DNA of 64,000 bases, taken from contig NC_064239.1 in assembly GCF_023101765.2 (NCBI RefSeq), forward strand, positions 4,278,001 through 4,342,000, given 5' to 3'. The DNA comes from Spodoptera frugiperda. Its lineage: Eukaryota > Arthropoda > Insecta > Lepidoptera > Noctuidae. The notes beneath the pieces are model-generated. The model was not told the DNA's origin. It saw nothing but the letters and a program-made list of their open reading frames with translations, and did not search any database. The position numbers and the translations under genes were made by a program. This document shows positions 25,101 through 37,000 of the stretch, in pieces (positions within the stretch are counted from its first letter, which is position 1; each line of letters starts with the position of its first letter).

Positions 25101-28100
25101 AATTGGTGCAGTTTTTCTGAAGTGATGTGCAAAGTGCAAACATACATTGATCGCTACCTTGTATTAATTATGTTGATTAATTTTTTATGATATAAACCAA
25201 GAAAAGACGGATCACCTGATGGTAAGCCATCGCCGTCGCCCTTGGACACTCGAAACACCAGAGGCGTTACAAGTGCGTGGCCTTTTGGGGGTTAGGAATT
25301 TAAGGGTTGTTGGTGTATCAGGGATTAGGAAGATTGGAAATTAATATTTAATTCAAACGCATTGTTTTGTTACAGGAGATAACAGAGGAGTTCTGTGATC
25401 AGATGCAGCATCTGAATGTGTTGAACATCAGGGATAACAAAGTGGAAGTGTTGCCGGAGAACATCTCACTGCTACAGAAACTGAAGAGGCTGGACCTTAC
25501 TAACAATAATTTGAATAAGTGAGCTCACTGTTGTCATAACATATCATAATTTTAGCTGGACCATGAAGAGAATATGTGTCTGTTGTTTCTCCTGTGGTTT
25601 CGCTCTCGTTTTCCCTATCGCTGTAAGGCTTGCGGAAAATGAAATAATTCTTTCTTACCACTTCAATCTAGATCATGGACAGCTTGCGAAACAGTCTACT
25701 GCTGAACTAAAAGCTTACTCTACATAGTAGGATTTATTTTTTGAACGGCGAAAATCATTCAATGATTTCTCCTGCGTTACGCGAGGCAAGAGGGAGTGTC
25801 AGACTTTTACTGACTAAAAACCATCCCGTTCCTACTCCTGCTTTTCGAGCAGGACCCCGGTAACTCGCTAGGTAGTCCGCAGCTCCGGGTCGGCATCAGC
25901 CCTGCTGGGCTCCATCTGTGGTGGTCTGATGGCTCATTGAGGCGCGCGCATATATAGCAGGATAACTACACATATTGATATACAACCATTTTTCAGGTTA
26001 CCAAGGAACCTGGGTTTGTTATCACAGTTGCAAAGCATCAACATGGAGGGCAACAAGTTATCGTTTGTGAGGCAGGACGTGATCCGAGGAGGGACAGAGA
26101 GGATGATGAAGTACCTCCGAGACCGCATCACTGAGGAGGTCGTCAGTGAGACCAGGCTTACTCCTGAAGAATGGCCTGATAAGTGAGTCTACTACTTTAT
26201 TACTATTGATATTACGAGGCAACAATTTACATAGAAGGGTAGTTTACAGCTAGTCCAATTTAATACTTTTTTCAGAATGTCAAAGACGATACTTGTCTAT
26301 GATTTTTGTATAAGATAAGTACCTAATATAAAAATCAGCACACTTTTGTATACCCATTTATTTCTCTTAAATTATACCTAAGTTTCTAGACATGTTAGTA
26401 AATTCGAAGAAAGTCTATCGTCAAATCTATGTTATTGTTTTCAAAAATAATTTACCGTTTTGTCTAGAAGGCTATTATGCATTTAGGTTTAAAACAAAAT
26501 ATGTCGATCTTGTTTAATTGGTAGCTAACCATAAATAGAGTAGCCAATCTTATATACTTACAGTAACGTTTTTTTTTAAGATTGGCTACTGTAAGCTGGG
26601 TGTGTTATTATTACACACATAATGCCCCCATACAATCAGTATACATACTCTTTTAATGTCCTTGACTTTGGTGAATGGACTGTAAAGGCCTAAATCCAAT
26701 GTACGATTGATACACTGTTCACAGTAACTGATGAATAGGTGGAATTTCAATAGTGTTTCAACAAAGAATTAAAATTGTATTTTCAACCTTATCCAGTTAA
26801 GTTTAGAGTTCAATTTTAAGTGTAATAAATTTTAACAAGTATTAGAATGATTATATATTTTCTACTTTAACGTATTGGGTTTAATGTCGTGTTTTGTTTA
26901 ACAAATCAATTTTGTTTTAGATATACACTGAAGAAGAGTCAAGCTTTAATGGTGCCTTGTCGGGAATTGACGAGTGTACCGGACCATGTATTCAAAGCGG
27001 CGGCCGAGGCAGAAGTACATATTATCGACTTTTCTAAAAACAAACTCACTGCAGTACCCAGTGGGTAAGTCATAACTATAATAAGGAATCATAACTGACA
27101 ACAGCAACGTCACGCCTTTTATCCCCGAAGGCGTAGGCAGAGGTACTCATTATGACACGTAATGCCGCTATACAATGTACACCCACTTTTCATCATTTGT
27201 GTTATAAGTCCCGTGTAATAAGGGGTGAGCCTATTGCCATATACTGGCCACAATTCCAGACTCCGTGCTACCACTGAGAAATTTTCGAAAAACCGAAAAA
27301 ATCCTGACAACAATAAGTTATAATAACATAAAGTAAGTAGGTATGTTTGTAGTACCTAATATATTTTCATAATAACGGTCTGTGTATCCTAATGCGTTAC
27401 GCAAATGAAAATGAGGTCATGAAAATTTTTAAACTATTCACGGGCTCACCCGCTTACATGGATTTAGAATTTATTGGCGAACATTGAGTATTTCCACCCA
27501 TTTTTGCATAAAAAGGCGCAATGTCTAAGCTCGGTATCCTGTTTATTCGCAGCATAGTACAAGCCTGAGTGACACGCTGTCCTCGCTATAAATGCGCTAT
27601 CCAATACAAAAGAATTATTCAAATCGGACCAGTAATTCCGGAGATTAGCGCGTTCAAACAAACAAACTCTTCAGCTTTATAATATAGTATAGATTTGTAT
27701 GTTAACTTTTTGCTGGTTATGAAAAATTTAAATCTACTTCATAGGCTCACCAGCTTACATGGGATTTAGAACTTTATTGGCGAACATTGAGTATTACAAT
27801 CCACCCATTTTTGCATAAAAAGGTACAATGTTAATCAAGTATAATGTTTATTTGCAGCATAGTACAAGTGAGTGACACGCTGTCCTCGCTAGTGTTGTCG
27901 TCGAACAACCTGTCGAGCGTCCCGGCCGACATCAACCGCTGCCGACTGCTGCAGTACTTGGACCTCGGCAAGAACCTCCTCATGGAACTACCTCCAGAAC
28001 TCGGCGACTTGCACAACTTGCGAGAACTAGTCATTTCTAATAATAAGTTAGTATTGCAGTTAATTTGAATACACATCAGCATCAGAAGGTAGTTCCAGGT

Positions 28101-30257
28101 TTCAGCTCATTCAGTTCCTTGTACAATTCTGAGGTAAAATGGGGTGAATAGAAACTCAGGGGATGAATAGATTTTTTTTTTATTAGGATTTTGTTTTCAT
28201 GTTTTTGGTTTTAATAGAGCATTTTTGGTTTTAATAATGAATTAATAAAAAATATTAAAATGGTGTAAATAGTTCTAAATTACGTGAAAACACAACAAAA
28301 TGATGTTCCTATTCACCCCTGATTTGATTCTATTCACCCCGTTTTACGGTACCTCTACAACCCGTACGAATTATCTGTGCACCTCGCACTGTGACGTCAT
28401 TGGGATGCTAAGGTCGGACTACTGATCGCTTGCGGCGAACCTGGTACGAGTTGTACCATGTACCAGTTGAGGCGCTGATCTGGACATTTTTTTTGCCCCA
28501 TTTACATTAGGATTTTCTCCTGTGTCGTGGGTGCGCTTACAAACATACAATTTCACATACACATCACACCCAGACCCGAAACAACAAATTGTGGTTCACA
28601 CAAAGAGTTGCTCCGTGCGGAAATCGAACCCGCTACACGTTGCACGGCAGCCAGTTGCCCAGCCATCGCATCAACCGTGCAGTCCATTGATATTAACTAT
28701 GTAGATCATGATGATGATGATCAAGAGATGCAAACCTATCGACTGTAGTCATTATTACTGACAGTATATTTATATTAGCCAGTCATAATGACCTATTTGT
28801 CAATAGATTTGCCTACCAAAGAAATAAAGACTTATTTTATATGGAGCTCATGTCACCACAGTACAAAAGCATTGTGTTACGGCATGCTCTGTTATGTTTT
28901 GTAAATATTTATATTATACTAGGTTCACGAAGATACCTCGGTGTGTTTACGAGCTGGATAACTTGGAGATACTGTTGGCTGCTGAAAACAAGATTGACGA
29001 GATCAACGTGTCGTCGGATGCGCTCGCCAGGCTGAAGAAGTTGGCAGTACTGGACCTCAGTAACAACAGCATCTTCACAGTGCCTCCTGAACTGGGACAC
29101 TTCACTCATCTCAGGTCAGTCCAGTAACTAGTTTACGGGGTAGGGTACATTGAGATGTTTTTTGTTTATTGGGAGTGCGTTTGTCCACTATCTCGTCTGG
29201 TAGTAAGCAATAATGCGACCTACAATGGAGCATGCCTTCACTTACACCCTTTAGGAATCACATACTGCCTGCCGTGTGGGTCAAGTGTATGGAATTACAA
29301 CTGTTTTCTGTTCTGTTTCAAGTTCAATTTCTAATTCGGAAAACATAAGTATTTTGGATTTACGAAAGTCTCACAAACAACAATTTTATAAGAGATTTTA
29401 CACAGTGTGACGTTATTATTTTTTTGCGTCAACTATAACATACTAAGTAATTTCTAAAAGTATACAAAACAATTAACCTCTTGACTACTGTTATACGAAA
29501 CAAAAACTCATCGTGTCTTGCTGCCAACAAAATTAGTTTGCGAAAGTTTGATTAGTTAAAAAATAAATACCTACATCTACATTACTTATACAACATAGAT
29601 ATAGTAACCAAAATCAAATATACGTTTTATGTTTATCGGTAGTATAACAAGCCTAACAGCCATTTTTTATTTTATTTTTTAATATAAATTAATTAATAAT
29701 TAATATTCAAGTTAATAATATTTAAATTAATAAATAATTAATATTAATTAATTTAGTATAACAGGGCTTGAAGAACATAAAACTTGTCTATACCAATATA
29801 TCACTTAATTACTCTAGAGACAACAGTTCGAGGAATAAAAATATATTATGTTAAGTCTTTAATTTGGTTTTCAAAAGTCGATTTCCTCCCTCTTTGTTCG
29901 GTAAACGCGCTCCCGACGATTCGACTAATAAAATACCAGTCTAATTTTTAATATTAGACATTCCAACATCGATTGTTGTCATTTGTGTCACATATGTTTA
30001 CAATAAACTAAGAACGTTAATAAAAGGGAAGTATTCCGTGTTATGATACCACACGAGCCGGTTTTTCATTATGCATTGACAAGCTAGCGTCTCAAATAAA
30101 CAATAGTGCCGTATTCTGTTGTATTCTAGAATTATTCCATTGTTTCAGAACTCTGGAGTTGATGGGGAACTGTTTTCGACAACCACGGCACGCCATACTC
30201 GCTAAGGGCACCGCCTCCGTACTGTCCTACCTAAGGGACCGTATACCCACCAATTAG
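22196..30257 (+). CDS. Lrrc40: Leucine-rich repeat-containing protein 40 (LRRC40), complete
   Basis: Cytoplasmic or nuclear LRR protein of unknown biochemical function, conserved from insects to mammals. Exons: 22196-22358, 22712-22896, 23443-23646, 23780-23903, 24667-24836, 25376-25518, 25997-26182, 26921-27064, 27858-28046, 28923-29114, 30149-30257. All borders are GT-AG and all phases agree, giving 602 residues, the same length as I recall for the human protein. After a basic N-terminus (LIKSAKRTGQLSL), LRRs of the type LxxLxLSxNxLxxLPxE run through most of the protein. Mid-protein KYLRDRI and the C-terminal LSYLRDRIPTN are hallmarks of LRRC40. The start is the first ATG in frame. Exon 9 has a truncated decoy duplicate in the intron before it (27430-27588). 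Confidence 0.97.
25192..25345. repeat. Dispersed repeat (LINE-tail type)
   Basis: GATCACCTGATGGTAAGCC..GGCCTTTTGGGGGTTAGGAAT recurs in 34590-34870 and, inverted, at 46505-46810. Lies in the LRRC40 intron before exon 6. Confidence 0.6.
25738..25945 (-). mobile_element. 5'-truncated LINE 3' end, copy
   Basis: Contains CTAGGTAGTCCGCAGCTCC and AGTGTCAGACTTTTACTGAC. On the minus strand it corresponds to the 3' end of the element at 40085-40650. In the LRRC40 intron between exons 6 and 7. Confidence 0.7.
27105..27310 (-). repeat. tRNA-derived SINE, family 2 (body)
   Basis: TTTTATCCCCGAAGG..GTAATGCCGC..TATAAGTCCCGTGTAATA..CTCCGTGCTACCACTGAGA is the inverse of the body of the element at 54120-54415. 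The Pol III head is missing or diverged here. In LRRC40 intron 8. Confidence 0.65.
27430..27588 (+). pseudogene. Truncated duplicate of the LRRC40 exon 9 5' edge
   Basis: The intron end and first ~40 nt of exon 9 (27735-27891) are preceded by a second copy. Both share TTTATTGGCGAACATTGAGT, CATTTTTGCATAAAAAGG, the acceptor and CATAGTACAAG..GAGTGACACGCTGTC. This upstream copy has a 2-nt CC insertion after ACAAG (frameshift) and ends abruptly at CTCGCTA, joined to repeat sequence (27590-27672). It keeps an acceptor (TTATTCGCAG) and could act as a decoy. Confidence 0.75.
28488..28690 (-). repeat. tRNA-derived SINE, family 1
   Basis: Inverse orientation: AGGATTTTCTCCTGTGTCGTGGGTGCG, CACAAAGAGTTGCTCCGTG, and an inverted B box GGAAATCGAACCC. 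Lies in the LRRC40 intron before exon 10. Confidence 0.8.
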
Positions 30258-30422
30258 TATTACTCAATTCTATGGCCCACACGCTGTAACGTACTAAAGA
30301 TTGTTCTGCAAGTTCACATTAGAGAAAAGCACAAAAACATTACAATGTTATGATTTCGATCCTCAAATATTTTGTTGTCCCAAACGCACAAACTGAATCC
30401 TCTAACATGTAGATATATTTTG

Positions 30423-30428
30423 AATAAA
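30423..30428 (+). promoter_or_regulatory. Poly(A) signal of LRRC40
   Basis: First AATAAA after the stop codon, 166 nt downstream; further AATAAA hexamers follow up to about 30603. Confidence 0.6.
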
Positions 30429-30619
30429 GACCTGTCTTGTTTTTGGCGTAAAGTGCAATAAATTCAAATAAAAATGTGAAAAAATCCAAAAGTATTAAAA
30501 AGATTAAGAATTTGTATAAATGTTGTTACATAAAATTGAAAATATACCAAAATGTATGTAAATAAATGTTTGTACACTAGTCGAGTGAACTTTCACAATA
30601 AATCTGTGGAACGTCAAGT

Positions 30620-33600
30620 CACCAAGTGTTGCCATACGAAACGCAGTCAGCTTACTTAGCCAAATATTATTTTTCGCGTACCTGATTGTGGTAAATCATT
30701 TATTGCTTATTTCATTATTGTGAAAGCTTTTCGTTATATTTTGTGTTTTTGTTATGGATTGTTAAATTATGTTACTAACATAGTCGGTAGCTACGAATAA
30801 CATGTAGTGTTATGGGTTGTGAAGTATAGAAAGTATGTCATGAAATATCACTAAATTGTGTATTAAACATAGGAAAAGTATTTACAAATGGGTTGACTGC
30901 AGATTACTCAATATGTTATTGCCAAACGTAAGGATATATTTAATATTTTTGGACATATTGTTTTATAGCAATGCAACTGCGAATGCATTGGTCTGAATGT
31001 GTATGAGGCTATCTATAATCTATCAGTATCAGGCTTACATGGTACAAGTAATGTTCATATTTGACAATAGATTGTTCTAGTATTTAAAATTACGAAAAAT
31101 CTATGTACTTAGATTTAAAAAATTAACCATGTTAATCAGTACAATTAATCATCAGATTAGGAATCTAACAAGTAACAAGTTGTTTGAAATCCAACCAAAG
31201 TATTGTTCGAAGTACCTGACATTTATTTTGTAAAATATACACACCCTTTATGTTGCTTGAGTGCATGGAAATATTATACAATGGAATAAAGCACAAGTTT
31301 GTTGAAAAATTATGAGCACAATATTATAAAAATTGAAAATCTTTGAGCATATCGCGTGATTATGAAATATATGCTTTGAAAGTTCATGTCTGTATTATTG
31401 TTAATCCCTCTTACTATTTTCACAACCTTACACCGTAAAATGTACCTTAGTACTACGCTATAAACGTCAGTTTTCACAAATTGTATCGACATGTATCTAG
31501 GAAGACAAAGTGTGAAGTGCATGTGTCAACTATTAACAGCTGTGAGTAGTTGAGATGCAATACAATTTGTACCTTATTAAGGTAAAGTTAGAAGTCACAG
31601 TACATTACCTGTTATTAGCTGTATAGATCACGGTAGTCGTTATTGTGTAGGGAACTAGGTATAGAATAAAATGTATAAATAATGTTACGTGACTTTGAAG
31701 ATCTGTATAATTTATCATAGCGCTGTCAGGCTGGTAATTAACATGACACAAAAACGTTATTACAGGTGTGACTAGGTACTTAGGTAGGTATTTTTTTTAA
31801 TAGAAGCATTATTTAGATTTGTTTAGGTCATAGCAGGGTATCAGATTAGTACCTACCGACTTATATTCGAATGGATTTTTAAAAAAGTATTTACCAACGG
31901 TAAAAATAAGTTTGGTGGTTGAGTAAAAAATTACACGCTTATTACAAAAATCACTTACTGGAATACTGCCGATTTCTTCCAGAGGATATTTTCTAGTTTA
32001 TTCTCATGCTAGTGACCCGCCCCAACTTCGCATGGGTGTAATGGTGATATAATATGCAAGAATTTCACATATGAACCTTCCTCTCGAATCATCTATTAAA
32101 AAGTTGCGTAGTTTTAAAGATTCAAACATACAAAGGGACAGAAAAGCGACTTTGGGTTATACTATATAGTGATTCTGAATAGTAAGACATGGTCGATATT
32201 TTGACTGCAAACTCATCATAAGGTTTATCTCCTACAATGTTATTACACAAAGCAACGCGTTTACCTCGTCAGTCCCCATTAGGAACGGTTAGTGCTTCAT
32301 AAAAGAGTAAAGACGTTGAACATAATAAATACAAACGATAACAATGCATAATTACCTTCAGTTTTTGTCCATAGCCAGCAGTAAATAAGCATCTAGACAT
32401 GCCAACACATTTATTCACGATCCACCTTGCTAGGTACAGGAAAATTGCATAACAAAACATCGCATAGGAAAATTGCGAGGAGGTTGAAATCATGTAAATG
32501 ATAGTTCATGTAATCACTAGCATTAAAAAAAATGACGATTGTCTTGTAAGGGCCATGCAGTACTTAGGTACGTACACAATGTACCAGCTGCATTATGCAC
32601 ACGTAATGTTGGTATTTGGCGTATTATCAAGTTGGTAGGTACCGCGACTCGTCCAAACACTATTTACATAACAATACAATGAATGTTACTGAATTAACAT
32701 AACAGATTGGTTTTCTAGGTCGGGTAGGGACTGGGCTTATCTTATTTTTATTTGTGTTCGTGTATTTAGGATTCTGGTCACACATTAAGTTGTATGCGGT
32801 AATTTAGTGAGTTACTATGTATAGGTACAACAAACAAACCTTTATAGGTATTTTTGTATAAACCTTTTAATGATTCGAGGAGAGTGCTCGAGGAGAGTGC
32901 TCGACTACTCGAGTTTTAGCGGCTCTTTATCAAGAGCAGTACAGGACAACTTGACCGATTGTGTCTTTCCAAAAGTCGATGTGCATCATTTATCGCCCAG
33001 CAGGTATCTACACACATACATACATAGGCACATGCTTTTGTGACTGAATAGAATCGCGCAATAGTCAAATCCTGGCCGCATAATGACCAAGCCATCATTG
33101 TCGGAGGATGTATGGGTGGAGTCATTCATACTGTGTCCGCGAATTAAGAAGTCATCCTTTTGACGGATGTTTGTGAAATATCCGACGATTTGTGAAAATT
33201 ATATACTTCTCAGGGAAATAGCACGTAACGTGCCAACTTTACCATACCTATGTTTTCTATAAACTGGCCTGTATCGGCTGTTACAAAATACGTCGTTGCG
33301 GGCGCCTAACGTCATTATTATCGTTTTCACTATCGTTTGACGTTGACTCGTCACTCTATTGTAAATTGTAGTCTGTAAACCCATAATAATAAACAGCAAG
33401 GTCGTGCCGGCGACGTATACCTGGCAAAGTGGGGGCCGGCGGCACATGACGGCTGCACTTCATAGTTTCAGTAGCCGCGCTGACACGACCGAACCTATCT
33501 GCGCCTCACACCCATTGCGCACGAGTTCTTTACTTGATCGCTACCCTGGACCGTCGTAGCGTTCTACCGGCGTATAGAATATTTTATAGTGCCGCTCTAT

Positions 33601-34039
33601 ATTTTATGAGCTCAAAAATAAATTAGGTTACCTTCGGTTTTATTTGTCTTTGTACCTTTACAAAAATATATTTCCGTGTTGAAGTTTACAATCAGAAGTT
33701 GTACAAGTGGGATATTTGTTCAGGTGTGGCCGAAATTTGTGGAGCATAGCGTACTATATGTAATTGCACAAGTGGTTTATCACCCTAGTGGACAGAGTTC
33801 CTTCGTTCTGACCGTGCAGTGGAAGAAGCACCTTGACTATCAGTGGTGCCTTACATAATAGTACGAGTTCGAACGTTACGTTTAAAATGGTTATCAGTAA
33901 ACTCGTAAATAGTGGGCGAAATAGCAAGTGTAGCAAGTGAAGTGATGTTTGCTAATGTAAATCGTTGAACAGTTGAATAAATCTTTATTATAATTTAATG
34001 AGTCGTAAGCGTGGTTGAACGTGTTCGCAATCAAATATT
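30620..34039. other. Intergenic between LRRC40 and the ZP gene
   Basis: About 3.4 kb without a supported gene. The last few hundred bases (about 33450-34039) probably include the promoter and 5' UTR of the ZP gene, but no core promoter motif could be fixed. Few recognisable repeats. Confidence 0.5.
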
Positions 34040-37000
34040 ATGAAGCCATATGGAGTCGTTATTGTCCTGTCGTCGCTCATATTCTTTAAATGTAAGTGAC
34101 TCATCTATTATGTACCTATAATCTGTAGTGTAATTTATGTAATATTAAACTTAGTACAAGTAGAATAGTAGGTGTACTGTTTATTGAGCGGGGAAAATTA
34201 TCAAATGACTTCTCCTACCTACGGCGATGCGAATGGGAGTGTCAGACTCTTACTGACTAAAAACCACCGCTCCGGCTCGAAAAGCAGGAGTAGGAACGGT
34301 CCTACTCCTGCCAGCATAATAGGTACCTACGTAACATAAAGCACACCTAAGTATTACATACGGAATGAAATGATGTAGAGTTAACCAATAACCATACTTA
34401 TTCAGTTGTTTCAATAACACAGGGTGAGTTGTTTCATCAAAATATATACAAATTACACTAATATCATAAAAAATCTCGCACTAATCTCCAGATCTACTGG
34501 TTCGAATTGATTAATTATTTATGTATTGGATAGTCAATTTGCCGAGGCTATAGGCTGAAAACCATCACGCTACGATCAATTGGAGCCGAGTACTTTTCTT
34601 TTTATTTATTTATGGAACACGCTAAACGAGCATACGTATCACCTGATCGTATCGGCGTTAGAAGTGTGTTGCCGGCCTTTTGGGGGTTAGAAATTTAAGG
34701 GGTTGTTGGGGAATCGGGCATTGGGAAGATTGGGAAGGTGGGAATTGGGCCTCCGATAACCTCACTCACACAACGAAACACAATGCAAGCGTTGTTTCAC
34801 GTCGGTTTTCGGTGAGGCCGTGGTATCACTCCGGTCGAGCCGGCCTATTCGTGCCGAAACATGACTCTCCCACACTTTAAAATGGTTTTTGTCCCACACT
34901 TTTTGATGGTTGGAAATCATCCAGTGACTTCTCCCGCCTCGAGTGAGACAAGAAGGAATGTCAGACTCTTACTGACTAAAAACCATCCCGATCCTTCTCC
35001 TGCTTTGAGCCGAAGTCCCGGTAGGCAACCTCTTACGTTGTTCGCAGCTCTGGATCGGGCATCAGCCCTGCTTGGCCCCTTCTGTGGTGGTCTGGCTCTT
35101 TGATTAGTGTGTACTCCAAGAGCCAGCCACTACTCATAGTGAGTGGCCGTACGTACTACACATGGTTCTGGGGAGCCGAGTAGGTACCTAATGGGAAAAA
35201 CCGCTTGGGTATAGCAAGTCTCAAATAAATGCTTTAGTAATTCAATTATTAAAAATATTGATTTATTCATGTAAAATAATGAGGAAAGTACTCTACTAGT
35301 TTCAAGACACAGAAAACCTTATTGATTTTCTAGTTATTTTACGTGAGTAAAAAACCCGTATTTTTATTTAATTTAGTAGATAGATATGTCTCATGATAGT
35401 TTTATACAAATAAAACAAAAAAATATCTTCAACTGATTTCAGGGAATCATTTTTATTTAGGTACCGTTTATAAAATTATCATCAAACGTTTCGGTAAAAT
35501 GAGATTCCGGTAGGCATACATGAGTGCGGCCCTCTCCAATTATTACTGGTTTATGTCTTGTTGGGCATTTCGGCTTAACCTCAGTGAGCGCTGTTGTATT
35601 CGTTGTGTAAATACCCATTATAATGGCAATCAATAGCAAACAAAACCGTGGCTCGATCATCTGAAACAATAAAATTCAATATATTGTTTTTTATTATGAA
35701 TCTTTCACATATTTTCTTAGTGATTAGTATAATGGCTTCATTGACCTGGTCTTGCATTGAACCAGCTTCGTAAGTATGAATGTATAATATGAAATATCAC
35801 GCACTGTTGTCTTAACTGGACGGTTGACGCGGTGTCTGGGCAACTGGCTACCGTGGAACGGGTAGCGGGTTCGATTCCCGCACGGAACAACTCTGTGTGA
35901 TCCAAAATTTGTTGCTTCGGGTCTGGGTGGCATGTGTATGAAATAGGGATGATGACTGGGTCAAAAATAAATTATTACAACTTTTCAATACAATAAATAA
36001 TAGTTTCAAAAAAACACGCTTTTATATGCAATCGAACTAAAAATTAGAAAATAATTTTTCATTACAAAGATTTTGTCACTTCAGAATAAAAGCGTGAATA
36101 ATAGAGAATTTCATACAAAGTTCATAGAAAATATCGTTTTTGACGTTTCGAAAAAAGTATTGAATTTGACTAGTAGGAAACATGCCTATATATTGTATGT
36201 TTGTAAACGCACCCACGACATAGGAGAAAATCCTAGTGTGGGGCAAACAAATTCCTGGCTCTGCAGGTACCTACCTAGTGGATGCTGTAGTCTAGGTAGG
36301 TTTTATGTGATCTACGATTGAGTAGGTATAGCAATGATAAATATTGTCCGCTTCTGGAGCATGAGTGTGTTGTGTTTTGCGTTAGGTCACAGTATAATAT
36401 CTTAAAAAATACAGCTATTTTTTTATGGGGTATAATTATCCAATGACTTCTCTTGCCTTGGACGAGGCGAGAGGGAGTGTCAGACTCTTACTGACTTAAA
36501 ACTACCCCGTTCCTACTCCTGCTTTTCGAACCGGAGCCCCGGTAAACCCGCTAGGTAGTCTGCAGCTCCGGATTAAATACAGCTATAGAGGTAGGTTCAT
36601 ATAATCTACAGAAACCTCTATTGGTTGTCAGACCAGCGTCTATATAAAATTATACTGTCCATCATCCTTTACTTTCGTCTAACAAGTATGTCTGTTAAGA
36701 TAAGGGAGGTACCTACTTGTGATGAACATGTAAGTACAGTTTAATATAACTGTATGTCGCGTTCCGCACGCGCCTTAAAGAGCCAATAGGCAACCGGTAA
36801 CGCACCTGTAACTCTTCTGGTGTTGCATGTAGTCCATGGGCGGCGCTGACCATGCTTACCATCAGGTGACCCGTATACTCAGTAAGGCTAAAGACCGACC
36901 TGGAACTGCGGATTACCTAGCTGGTTACTGGGCTCCGGCTTGAAGAACGTGGTTTAGTCAGTATCTGACACTCCCTCTCCTTTCACTTAAAGGAGATCAG

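Noticed and set aside
33199..33447. Open frame on the minus strand upstream of the ZP gene
   Set aside because: No recognisable domain or conserved motif and no splice context; chance frame.
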